Positions 15,210 to 22,917 of a DNA stretch of 25,137 bases are shown here, piece by piece. The notes under the pieces were generated by a model. That model was not told the origin of the DNA. It did no database searches and saw only the letters and a list, made by a program, of their open reading frames with translations. How positions within the stretch are numbered: position 1 is the first letter of the stretch; every line of letters starts with the position of its first letter. The DNA is from Clostridiales bacterium (GTDB taxonomy: Bacteria > Bacillota > Clostridia > Lachnospirales > Lachnospiraceae), in assembly GCA_019416265.1 (NCBI GenBank), contig DXXQ01000132.1, forward strand, positions 1 to 25,137, read 5' to 3'. Both the position numbers and the translations under genes were made by a program.

Positions 15210-16664
15210 TTAGTGGTTAAATTTTTTAACCTTAGACTCATGGCAGTACTGTCTCAGAATTTCAATATGTTCATCCATCCATTCTCCTCTTTTATGGCAA
15301 AACTCTTTCATCTGATTTACCGCCTCTGTATAAGTATGGACATTTCTTGAAGGCGGGAGAAGTATATTATCCTGAAGCGCCTGATCCCAGACCTGATAAT
15401 TTCTTTCAACAGAAGGTCCCAGCCACTCTGTCACCGAATCTATATAATTATCTATATACTGCTCATTTAACACTCCTTTCCTGAATTCCCGATACCTGTC
15501 AATCACTGTTTCGACAAAATCCTCATCCTTACAAATCATATAATACCAGGTAGAGTTCTGCGTCTTAAATTTCTGAAATGACGTTGCTTCTTCTATGTAA
15601 TTATCACATGCGGAATTACAATCCCATACGCACATCTTATATTTGCCGCCGATGTCTTTATATAGATAGGTGGAAAAGTTTCCGGCATCATAATTGCCGG
15701 TAAACTCCGTAAAGATAAAAAAATCTGCCATAGATTTCATATCCATATCCTTCTCCCATGCATAGGGTCCGTTATCATAATCAAAAGAATATAAGCTTTT
15801 TTCAAATGCTGAAAAATCCTGTAAAATATATTCTCTTCGTTCCTCTGTCAAATATTTGGCACCGGGATATTCAATATTCAGTTTACGCAAATTTTTTAAG
15901 GTATATCTTGTAAATGTGTCAATATTTTTTACCGGATTGCTGCTTCCCCTGTCCATCCGAAGCACATAGGAAGTCTCCCTGCGTTCCTCATCCGGCTTAG
16001 TAAGCCCCAGTCTCCTTCCTCCATCTCCGCTTGAAATAGTTTCAGTAAGAACATAGAGCCCCTGGTAGTTTCCGTTTAAAAACACCTCACAGAACCGAAC
16101 ATTGGGCGCATATTCCATCATCTCTCCTGCAATATTGTACCACATATAGTTGCGGATCAGGGTTTTGTCCAGATAGGGACCATACAGCGCCCATTCGTCA
16201 AAGGAATCCATTCCCAGCAATGGCAGATCATTCTCTTTATCGTCCTTCACAGTTTTTACCAGATAACTTTTTTTATCAAAATAGCGGGAGCTGTTCCCCC
16301 GAATCCGGATTGAAATATCTGTTTTCTGAACAGGGGTATCCCCAATATGGTTATTTCCCGTCTTATTATCCACAACAGTCATAAATCCTTTCAGGCGGTC
16401 ACTTCCATCGGCTGTTGTTGTATATACCGTATCCCCTTCCCCGACCAGGGGCGCTCCCGGAATATCCTCTCCTCCGGTATCTATCAGGATTAACGGCAAA
16501 TGAGAGCAAAAAGTCTCCTCACCATGGCTTTTACAGGGGATATATCCCGGCTCTTCCAAATGCTGATGATACCTTTTGCTCTCTTTTTCTGTCATTTTCC
16601 CTGCAGCTGCCGCTATACCAAGAGCAAGCAGGCACACTGCAAGACCTGTTAATTTCTTTTTCAT
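15210..16664 (-). CDS. CotH-kinase domain protein, exported
   Basis: 484-residue protein with a signal peptide or anchor (KKK then a hydrophobic stretch at about 5-22) and a CotH domain from about 55. CotH proteins are atypical protein kinases known from spore coat and other extracellular proteins. Visible family blocks: RIRGNSSRYFDKKSY (120-134), WALYGPYLDKTLIRNY (158-173), FLNGNYQGLYVLTE (195-208), and FFIFTEFTGNYDA leading to STYLYKD and VWDCN (331-350). The final block reads WDCNSACDN where many homologues have WDFxxAFGN, so metal-site and loop residues differ slightly. Start: ATG at 16664, 4 bases after the DUF4956 stop. An ATG at 16685 is possible but would put polar residues before the signal. 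A role in spore coat is not supported; the neighbours point to the cell surface. Confidence 0.88.
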   Translation of the reverse strand: MKKKLTGLAVCLLALGIAAAAGKMTEKESKRYHQHLEEPGYIPCKSHGEETFCSHLPLILIDTGGEDIPGAPLVGEGDTVYTTTADGSDRLKGFMTVVDNKTGNNHIGDTPVQKTDISIRIRGNSSRYFDKKSYLVKTVKDDKENDLPLLGMDSFDEWALYGPYLDKTLIRNYMWYNIAGEMMEYAPNVRFCEVFLNGNYQGLYVLTETISSGDGGRRLGLTKPDEERRETSYVLRMDRGSSNPVKNIDTFTRYTLKNLRKLNIEYPGAKYLTEERREYILQDFSAFEKSLYSFDYDNGPYAWEKDMDMKSMADFFIFTEFTGNYDAGNFSTYLYKDIGGKYKMCVWDCNSACDNYIEEATSFQKFKTQNSTWYYMICKDEDFVETVIDRYREFRKGVLNEQYIDNYIDSVTEWLGPSVERNYQVWDQALQDNILLPPSRNVHTYTEAVNQMKEFCHKRGEWMDEHIEILRQYCHESKVKKFNH

Positions 16665-16668
16665 ATTT

Positions 16669-17343
16669 CTACACAATCTCATCATTCTGAGCTACAAGAT
16701 TTACATATTCTATCCCGCCCAGACGATAAAAAACATCTGTTGCAATTATTCCCTTTTTTTTCTTATTTTGAATTACCTTTCGAGACAGGGAATATATAAA
16801 TTCCACACTGTTCTCTGTGGTATTTTTCACACGCAGATCTGCCTGCTGGTCAAATTCCTTAAAGACAACAGCCTCGATCTCCCTCTCCAGAGTCCTGCTT
16901 CCTCTGATGATCAAAAGCATCTTCCCATCGTCACGTATGCGGCCCAAGAATAAAAGCAGTATAAACGCGGCTGTACTTCCTACAGCTGCCGTTATATAAT
17001 CTCCCACTCCGCAGGCAATTCCCACAATAATAGTCCAGAAAATATACGCCGTATCTCTCGCATCTTTGATTGCTGTACGAAATCGTACAATGGACAGGGC
17101 GCCGACCATTCCCAAAGACAGGGCAACATTATTTCCGATCACTGTCATAACCGATGCAGTTAAAACAGACAAAAGAATCAGTGTCACATTAAATTTCCTG
17201 CTGTAAGATGTTCCCTGATGAGAAAAGTAGTAAGAGATATAAATTATCACTCCAATTACCGTAGCCACGAAAATACGGACTACAATATCAAGTACTGTTA
17301 AACTGCCCGGATGTTCTATCATATTTAAAATTGCATTTTTCAT
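16669..17343 (-). CDS. DUF4956 membrane protein
   Basis: 224-residue membrane protein with four hydrophobic segments (about 18-40, 51-71, 99-115, 117-135) and a soluble C-terminal alpha/beta domain (140-224). The signature GMVGALSIVRFRTAIKD at 78-94 followed by DTAYIFW is the conserved core of DUF4956. Function is not established. The family is recurrently found beside VTC-domain and CotH genes, and both flank it here. Basic residues inside the conserved loop could contact an anionic substrate such as polyphosphate or a lipid phosphate, but that is inference. GAGGTAGGA directly precedes the ATG, and the VTC gene ends 10 bases upstream, so the two are likely cotranslated. Confidence 0.9.
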   Translation of the reverse strand: MKNAILNMIEHPGSLTVLDIVVRIFVATVIGVIIYISYYFSHQGTSYSRKFNVTLILLSVLTASVMTVIGNNVALSLGMVGALSIVRFRTAIKDARDTAYIFWTIIVGIACGVGDYITAAVGSTAAFILLLFLGRIRDDGKMLLIIRGSRTLEREIEAVVFKEFDQQADLRVKNTTENSVEFIYSLSRKVIQNKKKKGIIATDVFYRLGGIEYVNLVAQNDEIV

Positions 17344-17353
17344 ATTCCTACCT

Positions 17354-18049
17354 CTATATCCAATTGGAACAGGTTATTCCTCGTCCACGGCTATATTTAC
17401 TTATGGATATCTCACGACATCCTACAGAATCTAAAAGTCCTTTTATATAGCTCAGTAAAAAGCCGTTATATTTCACTTCCAAAACAACCCAGGATGGTTC
17501 AAACACCGGATAAAGACAGAGATTTTTTTCAAAAATATTATAATTGCTTTCCGTTCCGCGAATATTGCTGTCAAAGGTGATCCGCGTATCGTTTTCTTTA
17601 CCGATAAATGCCATTCGGTTATATTCCACTATCCCTTTCGGTCTGTATAAACGACAGTTCATTATACCATAGCACTCTGCCGCAAATTCTTCTGAACGCT
17701 GAAGAAGCACCTGATAATCACCGCGGCATATAGATTCAGCCTCTTTTCTGCTTAACAGGAGAGAACGCTTTTTCTGCATTTCTCCCTGTTTCTGCTTCAT
17801 TTCCAGCTTGGCGTATGTGTCTTTTGAGCCATAGCATCGGAGTCTGATCTTACGGCGGATTTCCAATCCCTCTTCTTTATCAAAATAGTCTCTGTCTCCC
17901 AAAGTATCAAAATATAAAGAACGGATCCTATATCCATTTGTTCCGTTATGCCTATCCTGTTCCAGTATCTGCGATATTTTATCAGAGAGACCTTTGGATT
18001 GTTCTAGGGTAATCAAAAACTTCTTTTCTACACGTAATACCTGATTCAA
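17354..18049 (-). CDS. VTC-domain polyphosphate polymerase-like protein
   Basis: 231-residue protein of the triphosphate tunnel metalloenzyme fold, VTC branch, whose yeast member Vtc4 makes polyphosphate from ATP. Candidate tunnel residues are all present: RVEKKF (6-11), IRLR (68-71), KLEMKQK (81-87), EYNR (142-145), TRITFD (155-160), LEVKYNG (190-196) with its metal-binding Glu191, and SISKYSRG (215-222). No SPX or membrane domain is present, so it is a soluble stand-alone domain, probably held at the membrane by the DUF4956 partner. Start: TTG at 18049, with AGGAG 8 bases upstream. The reading frame continues upstream to 18133, but the best promoter lies inside that extension. First gene of the six-gene set. 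Confidence 0.88.
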   Translation of the reverse strand: MNQVLRVEKKFLITLEQSKGLSDKISQILEQDRHNGTNGYRIRSLYFDTLGDRDYFDKEEGLEIRRKIRLRCYGSKDTYAKLEMKQKQGEMQKKRSLLLSRKEAESICRGDYQVLLQRSEEFAAECYGIMNCRLYRPKGIVEYNRMAFIGKENDTRITFDSNIRGTESNYNIFEKNLCLYPVFEPSWVVLEVKYNGFLLSYIKGLLDSVGCREISISKYSRGRGITCSNWI

Positions 18050-18077
18050 ACCAGTTCTCCTCTCTTCAATACGCAAA

Positions 18078-18106
18078 AGTATAATATGAACCTCTTTCAT
18101 TTTCAA
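18078..18106 (-). promoter_or_regulatory. Promoter of the VTC-DUF4956-CotH-GH-HEAT-GT operon
   Basis: On the minus strand: -35 TTGAAA at 18106-18101, a 17-base spacer, and -10 TATACT at 18083-18078. The predicted start near 18071 gives a leader of about 22 bases before the TTG start of the VTC gene, with its ribosome site AGAGGAGA at 18063-18056. This placement supports the TTG start over the longer open frame. Confidence 0.75.
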
Positions 18107-18119
18107 GAGTATAATATGA
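18079..18119. repeat. Direct 11-bp repeat at the VTC operon promoter
   Basis: GTATAATATGA occurs at 18079-18089 and again at 18109-18119, exactly 30 bases apart. The first copy overlaps the -10 of the operon promoter; the second lies just upstream of the -35. The spacing is close to three helical turns, which would put both copies on one face of the DNA. Confidence 0.6.
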
Positions 18120-18148
18120 TTTTTTTTAAACAACTATTTTGCCGCGGC

Positions 18149-20131
18149 CTATAATTCATTAAGATTCTTCTTCAATTCCAGCATCTTATCCCTCAGCTCT
18201 GCCGCCTGCTCGAAGTTCAGATCTGCCGCAGCCACCCTCATCTGTTTCTCCACCTGGGCGATCAGTTTCGTAAGCTCTTTTTTGTTCATGGATTCCGGAT
18301 CTTTTTCAAGCTGTGCTTCTGTTTTGGCAACAGCCTTGGTTACTGCGATAAGATCTCGAACTGCTTTCTTAATCGTAGTCGGCGTAATATTATGTTCTTT
18401 ATTATATGCCTCCTGAATGGCTCGTCTTCGCTCCGTCTCGCTGATAGCCTTTCTCATGGAATCTGTCATATTGTCCGCATACATGATCACATGACCCTCG
18501 CTGTTTCTGGCAGCTCGTCCGATGGTCTGGATCAGAGAGGTCTCGGAACGGAGAAAGCCCTCCTTATCTGCATCCAGAATTGCCACCAGTGTAATTTCCG
18601 GAATGTCAAGACCTTCTCGAAGAAGGTTGATTCCCACAAGCACATCGAAAACATCCAGACGCATATCACGGATGATCTGGGCTCGTTCCAGAGTATCCAC
18701 ATCGGAATGAAGATAGCGGACACGGATTCCCAGTTCTTTCATATATTCTGTCAGATCCTCTGCCATTCGTTTGGTAAGGGTTGTGATAAGCACCTTATTT
18801 TTCTTTTCTGTTTCCCTGTTGACTTCTCCGATCAGATCGTCAATCTGCCCTTCTACAGGACGCACTTCCACTTTGGGGTCAAGGAGCCCTGTGGGACGAA
18901 TAATCTGCTCTGCTCTGAGAAGCTCATGTTCATATTCATAATCTCCCGGTGTAGCGGACACAAACAGAACCTGATCCAGCTTGTCTTCAAATTCCCCAAA
19001 ACTTAACGGCCGGTTATCTTTGGCTGAAGGAAGACGGAATCCATAATCCACCAGGGTTGTCTTTCTGCTCTGATCTCCGGCATACATTCCGCCTACCTGG
19101 GGCACTGTTTTGTGTGACTCATCTATAATAAGGAGAAAATCGTCTCCAAAGTAATCCATCAGTGTTTTCGGAGGTTCTCCCGGTTTCTGGTTGGTCAGGT
19201 GACGGGAATAATTCTCAATACCGCTGCAAAAACCTGTCTCTCTCAGCATCTCTATGTCAAAATTTGTTCTCTCCGCTATTCTCTGGGCTTCCAAAAGCTT
19301 GTCCTCGCTTTTGAACCATTCTACCCGCTCTTCCAGTTCTTTCTCAATGTCCACACAGGCCCGGTTGATGGTTTCCTGAGGAACTACATAATGAGATGCC
19401 GGAAAAATGGCTATATGCTCCATTTCCCGACGCACCTGTCCCGTCAACACATCGATTTCTGTGATGCGGTCAATCTCATCCCCGAAAAATTCCACCCTGT
19501 AAGCATATTCCGACGCCATAGCAGGGAATATTTCCAGCACATCCCCTCTTACCCGGAAGGTACTTCTGTGAAAATCCACATCACTTCTGGTATACTGAAT
19601 GCTCACAAGCTGCCGGAGCACCTCATCACGGTCCTTCTCCATTCCCGGACGCAGGGAAACCATCATCTTCTCAAAGTTCTCCGGTTCACCAAGACCGTAG
19701 ATACAGGAAACGGAAGAGACAATGATCACATCCTTCCGCTCGATCAGGGCCGCAGTTGCAGACAATCTGAGCTTATCAATCTCTTCGTTTACAGATGAAT
19801 CCTTTGCAATGTAAGTATCCGAGGACGGTACGTAAGCCTCAGGCTGGTAATAATCGTAATAAGAGACGAAATACTCCACCGCATTCTCCGGGAAAAATTC
19901 TTTAAACTCTCCATATAACTGAGCAGCAAGAGTCTTGTTGTGAGCCAATATCAGCGTCGGCTTATTCAGCGCCTGAATCACATTGGCCATGGTAAAAGTC
20001 TTACCTGAACCCGTAACCCCCAGAAGAGTCTGAAACTGGTTTCCTTCTTTGAACCCCTGTACAAGCTGCTCGATAGCCTGGGGCTGATCGCCGGTAGGGG
20101 CAAATTCTGATACTAATTTAAAATGATCCAT
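18149..20131 (-). CDS. uvrB: Excinuclease ABC subunit UvrB
   Basis: 660-residue DNA helicase-like damage-verifying subunit of UvrABC nucleotide excision repair. Walker A is in LLGVTGSGKTFTMANV near residue 40. The beta-hairpin that clamps damaged DNA is in the YYDYYQPEAY region (about 92-101). DESH serves as Walker B, and SATPGDYEYE and QTIGRAARN are helicase motifs. The C-terminal UVR motif (about 615-655) contacts UvrA/UvrC. Start: ATG at 20131 (MDHFKL), matching the usual UvrB length, with AGGA upstream; a longer frame to 20173 is less likely. uvrA does not follow on the 3' side. The stop is followed by GCCGCGGC but no U-tract, so some read-through into the VTC operon is possible. Confidence 0.97.
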   Translation of the reverse strand: MDHFKLVSEFAPTGDQPQAIEQLVQGFKEGNQFQTLLGVTGSGKTFTMANVIQALNKPTLILAHNKTLAAQLYGEFKEFFPENAVEYFVSYYDYYQPEAYVPSSDTYIAKDSSVNEEIDKLRLSATAALIERKDVIIVSSVSCIYGLGEPENFEKMMVSLRPGMEKDRDEVLRQLVSIQYTRSDVDFHRSTFRVRGDVLEIFPAMASEYAYRVEFFGDEIDRITEIDVLTGQVRREMEHIAIFPASHYVVPQETINRACVDIEKELEERVEWFKSEDKLLEAQRIAERTNFDIEMLRETGFCSGIENYSRHLTNQKPGEPPKTLMDYFGDDFLLIIDESHKTVPQVGGMYAGDQSRKTTLVDYGFRLPSAKDNRPLSFGEFEDKLDQVLFVSATPGDYEYEHELLRAEQIIRPTGLLDPKVEVRPVEGQIDDLIGEVNRETEKKNKVLITTLTKRMAEDLTEYMKELGIRVRYLHSDVDTLERAQIIRDMRLDVFDVLVGINLLREGLDIPEITLVAILDADKEGFLRSETSLIQTIGRAARNSEGHVIMYADNMTDSMRKAISETERRRAIQEAYNKEHNITPTTIKKAVRDLIAVTKAVAKTEAQLEKDPESMNKKELTKLIAQVEKQMRVAAADLNFEQAAELRDKMLELKKNLNEL

Positions 20132-20195
20132 AAGTTTTCCTTTTTCCTTCTTTGTAAACAGTCTACAGTTCATTCATATTTGTTATACTGATTAT

Positions 20196-20224
20196 ATGCT
20201 ATCATAATTAGTTGTATAAATCAA
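20196..20224 (-). promoter_or_regulatory. Candidate uvrB promoter
   Basis: On the minus strand: TTGATT at 20224-20219, a 17-base spacer, and TAGCAT at 20201-20196. A better -10 (TATAAT at 20196-20191) exists, but the matching -35 is only TTATAC. Either would start transcription about 50-60 bases before the uvrB ATG. Confidence 0.5.
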
Positions 20225-20232
20225 CAATTACC

Positions 20233-20246
20233 CGAACATACTTTCT
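20233..20246. promoter_or_regulatory. LexA/DinR-type SOS box upstream of uvrB
   Basis: The plus strand reads CGAACATACTTTCT, matching the Gram-positive consensus CGAAC-N4-GTTCG at 8 of 10 fixed positions (left arm perfect, right arm two mismatches). It lies 8 bases upstream of the candidate -35. uvrB is a known SOS gene in Bacillus-type bacteria, so position and sequence agree. Confidence 0.6.
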
Positions 20247-20292
20247 TATTCTTCTGTCTTTCCATAGTTTCCATCGGACATCTGCATAATGC

Positions 20293-20341
20293 AAAAATCT
20301 TCCGCAGAATACCGGATGTTCCGGATTCTGCGGAAGATTTT
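20293..20341 (-). terminator. Strong terminator after the MMPL/heptad-repeat operon
   Basis: A long stem: AAAATCTTCCGCAGAAT at 20294-20310 pairs with ATTCTGCGGAAGATTTT at 20325-20341, extended by CCGG at 20312-20315 with CCGG at 20321-20324, with a 5-base loop and one bulged A. T-runs lie on both sides, so it should work in both directions. It starts about 20 bases after the stop of the heptad-repeat gene and insulates uvrB. Confidence 0.92.
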
Positions 20342-20359
20342 TTATAAGCCCTATTCTGT

Positions 20360-22900
20360 TTATTCTTCTCCGTCTGTAAATTCGATGGGATCTGTCTCAT
20401 AGATGAATTTTACATTTCCATCCATGCCGCTCTTTTTGTCGGTAAAGGTTGTATACTGGGCATCTGCTGAGCTGATTGCCTCAAAGCGGTCAAGAAGATC
20501 GCGGAATTTCTCATTTAAGGTATCGTTCAGCTTCTGGATTCCCTCTTCGTGGAATTCCTCCTGTCCGTCCTTAAGCTCAACTGCTCCGTCTTTTAATTCC
20601 TTGATGCCGTCCTTCAACTGCACACTGCCGTCTGAAAGCTTTGATGTTCCTTCAGAAAGCTCTTTTGTTCCGGATACAAGACTTGAAGTACCGCTCTTTA
20701 ATTCAGATGCTCCCTGTGCCAGTGTTCCTGTACCTTCTGCCAGTTCTGAAGCTCCGCCTGTCAGCTCGCCGCTTCTGGAAGAAAGCTGGCTTGCACCGCT
20801 TTCCAGAGCCCCTGTATTGGCAGCCAGCGTACCTACGCCGCTCTGAAGCTGTCCTGTGGCTTCACTGATCTGGGAAAGGCCGGATGTCACACTGCTCTTA
20901 GCATCCTGGAGCTTCTTCGCTCCATCCAGAAGAGCCTGCGCATTTTTATTATTTTCTCCCTGAAGAGCCGCAAGTCCTGCTGTGATGGTTTTTCCTGATT
21001 CAGCCAGCTTATTGGCTCCCTGAACCATCTTATCTGTATCTGCCTGTGCCAGCTTGCTGTATCCGTCCTGTAAGGTCTGGTTCGCACTTTCAAGCTGTGC
21101 TGCTCCCTGTGTAAGAGCTCCGATTCCTTCCAGTCCGCCTGCGTTCTGGGAAAGACCGGACAGTACGCCGGAAATCGTCGTCATACTGTCAGAGGCTGTT
21201 CCCATATCTGCTGAAAGCTGTCCGCCTGCGCTTGCTGCCGCAGAAGATGCCGCCCCCGCCTGACTGTAAAGAGAAGCTGCAACTGCTGCCAGACCGCTTG
21301 TATCAACACTGCTTTCTCCATCCTCTGAAGCCGGTACAGAAGCGATCCATGCCTCAATCTGCGCTGCTGCAGACTGCATGGCAGCCGCATCTGCTCCAAG
21401 GGCTGACGCCATAGTCTGTCCCTGTACTGCAGCGTCTCCCATAGCTGCCGCTGCACTTGCTCCGGCCTGGGTAACCTGCTCTGTTGCTGTTCCCACACTT
21501 TCCGCTAAGCTTCCAAGCTTACCGGCCGCCTCCTGGATTCCTGCAACCTCTGTACTGATTCCCGGAACGATCTGACCCACACCGCCGATCAGCTCCTGGA
21601 TCCCGCCTGCATACTGTCCTACGCCGCCTGCCAGTGTATTTACACCGCTTACATATTCCGAGATTCCTGCTGCGAGAGTTGACGCTCCATTTACATAATT
21701 TTTCAGTCCGCCGGCAAGGGCATCGCCCCCTGCCACATAAGCTTCCACGCCTTTTTTCAGAGTATTCATACCCTGGGCATACTCACCCATTTTTCCATCC
21801 AGGGTGCTGACACCGCCTGTAAACTGTTTCACACCTGAGGAAAGTGCATCTGCTCCCGATGTATATGCGCTGACACCGCTGCTTAATTTCTCTGCGCCTT
21901 TATTCAGCTCCTGTGCGCCGCTGTTCAGCTTTTCAGCTCCCTCATCAAGCTGGGAAGCTCCCTTATCAAGCTCAGACACTCCGGAGCAAAGAGTTGCGAT
22001 TCCATCGTAAAACTCCTGATATTTCTCATTCAGAGTCTCTGTTCCGTCAGAAAGCTCTTTTGTTCCGTCCACCAGCTTTAAGGATGCTTCGTTGAGATCC
22101 TCTAAAGCCTCTTTCAGATCATCCAGGCCGCTTACCTCTCCCAGATCAAGATTTTCAAACATATCTGTCACTGCCATGGTAAATACGGGATCCATTTCGC
22201 ATTCCGTCACATCGGCTTCCAGTGTAAAGCCTTCCGGAATTGTAATTTCTTTGGCAATGTCTTCCGGCATATCAAGACTTTCTTTTAAGCCGGGCATTGC
22301 AATTCCCGCAACCATCTCTCTGTTTCCGTCGGAAACGACCTTTCCGTTGTCGATGGTTACATTTGTAAATTTATCTGCCGGAAGGAACATTCCGGATACC
22401 ATGACAAAGGGTGAATAAATCTCCGTTTTTTTGCCATTGATGGTTTTTACTGTCTTTGCATTGTTTGTATAAGATACGACCATTTTCAGGTGTCCGCTCT
22501 TGCCTGCAAGCTCCTGAGGTGTGATTTCCCCTCCGTCCAGGTAGTACTTGATATCCATCTTCACCGGAAGATCTTTTCCTGAGGTTCCCTGATAATAAAT
22601 ATCGGCTCCCTCTGTATTCCAGGTAAGGTCTTTTCCATTCTGGGTAAAGGTCTCATCTCCCTTGATGTTCTTAATGTTTTCCAGATCTGAAGCATCCTGA
22701 AGCTGCTCTGAGGAAGCTCCTGAATTTTTCAACCAGTCAGAGACTGTCACATCCTTTACCTCTCCGTCTGCAGTTGTATTTACATAAACAGTTTCTTCTT
22801 TATATACTTCGTCCCCTGCTGCCAGAACCGGGTATGCGCTTAAAACTGCCGTCATTCCTGCTGCAAGTGCTGTGATTGCTTTCTTTCTGTTTCGATTCAT
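20360..22900 (-). CDS. Secreted YhgE/Pip-like heptad-repeat protein
   Basis: 846-residue exported protein. The signal peptide spans 1-27, with probable cleavage in VLAAGD. Residues 30-260 form a beta-rich N-terminal domain. Residues 275-445 and about 595-780 are tandem heptads of the xxxLxxG type (for example LDEGAEKLNSGAQELNKG), predicted to form long amphipathic or coiled helical rods. Between them lies a very Ala/Ser-rich stretch (446-590). The C-terminus ends in an acidic tail with no membrane helix, LPXTG or lipobox, unlike full YhgE/Pip proteins, which have C-terminal membrane segments. It is 17 bases after the MMPL gene, with AAAAGGAG before the ATG, so it is probably an extracytoplasmic partner of that exporter. 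The precise role is unknown. Confidence 0.85.
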   Translation of the reverse strand: MNRNRKKAITALAAGMTAVLSAYPVLAAGDEVYKEETVYVNTTADGEVKDVTVSDWLKNSGASSEQLQDASDLENIKNIKGDETFTQNGKDLTWNTEGADIYYQGTSGKDLPVKMDIKYYLDGGEITPQELAGKSGHLKMVVSYTNNAKTVKTINGKKTEIYSPFVMVSGMFLPADKFTNVTIDNGKVVSDGNREMVAGIAMPGLKESLDMPEDIAKEITIPEGFTLEADVTECEMDPVFTMAVTDMFENLDLGEVSGLDDLKEALEDLNEASLKLVDGTKELSDGTETLNEKYQEFYDGIATLCSGVSELDKGASQLDEGAEKLNSGAQELNKGAEKLSSGVSAYTSGADALSSGVKQFTGGVSTLDGKMGEYAQGMNTLKKGVEAYVAGGDALAGGLKNYVNGASTLAAGISEYVSGVNTLAGGVGQYAGGIQELIGGVGQIVPGISTEVAGIQEAAGKLGSLAESVGTATEQVTQAGASAAAAMGDAAVQGQTMASALGADAAAMQSAAAQIEAWIASVPASEDGESSVDTSGLAAVAASLYSQAGAASSAAASAGGQLSADMGTASDSMTTISGVLSGLSQNAGGLEGIGALTQGAAQLESANQTLQDGYSKLAQADTDKMVQGANKLAESGKTITAGLAALQGENNKNAQALLDGAKKLQDAKSSVTSGLSQISEATGQLQSGVGTLAANTGALESGASQLSSRSGELTGGASELAEGTGTLAQGASELKSGTSSLVSGTKELSEGTSKLSDGSVQLKDGIKELKDGAVELKDGQEEFHEEGIQKLNDTLNEKFRDLLDRFEAISSADAQYTTFTDKKSGMDGNVKFIYETDPIEFTDGEE

Positions 22901-22917
22901 AACTCAACGCTCCTTTT

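Noticed and set aside
18050..18133. N-terminal extension of the VTC protein
   Set aside because: The best promoter and the direct repeats lie inside it, and the only strong ribosome site fits the TTG at 18049.
20550..22080. Periodic 21-base repetition that could look like a repeat array or CRISPR
   Set aside because: The period is three times seven codons and encodes the xxxLxxG heptads in frame; there are no constant repeats with unique spacers.
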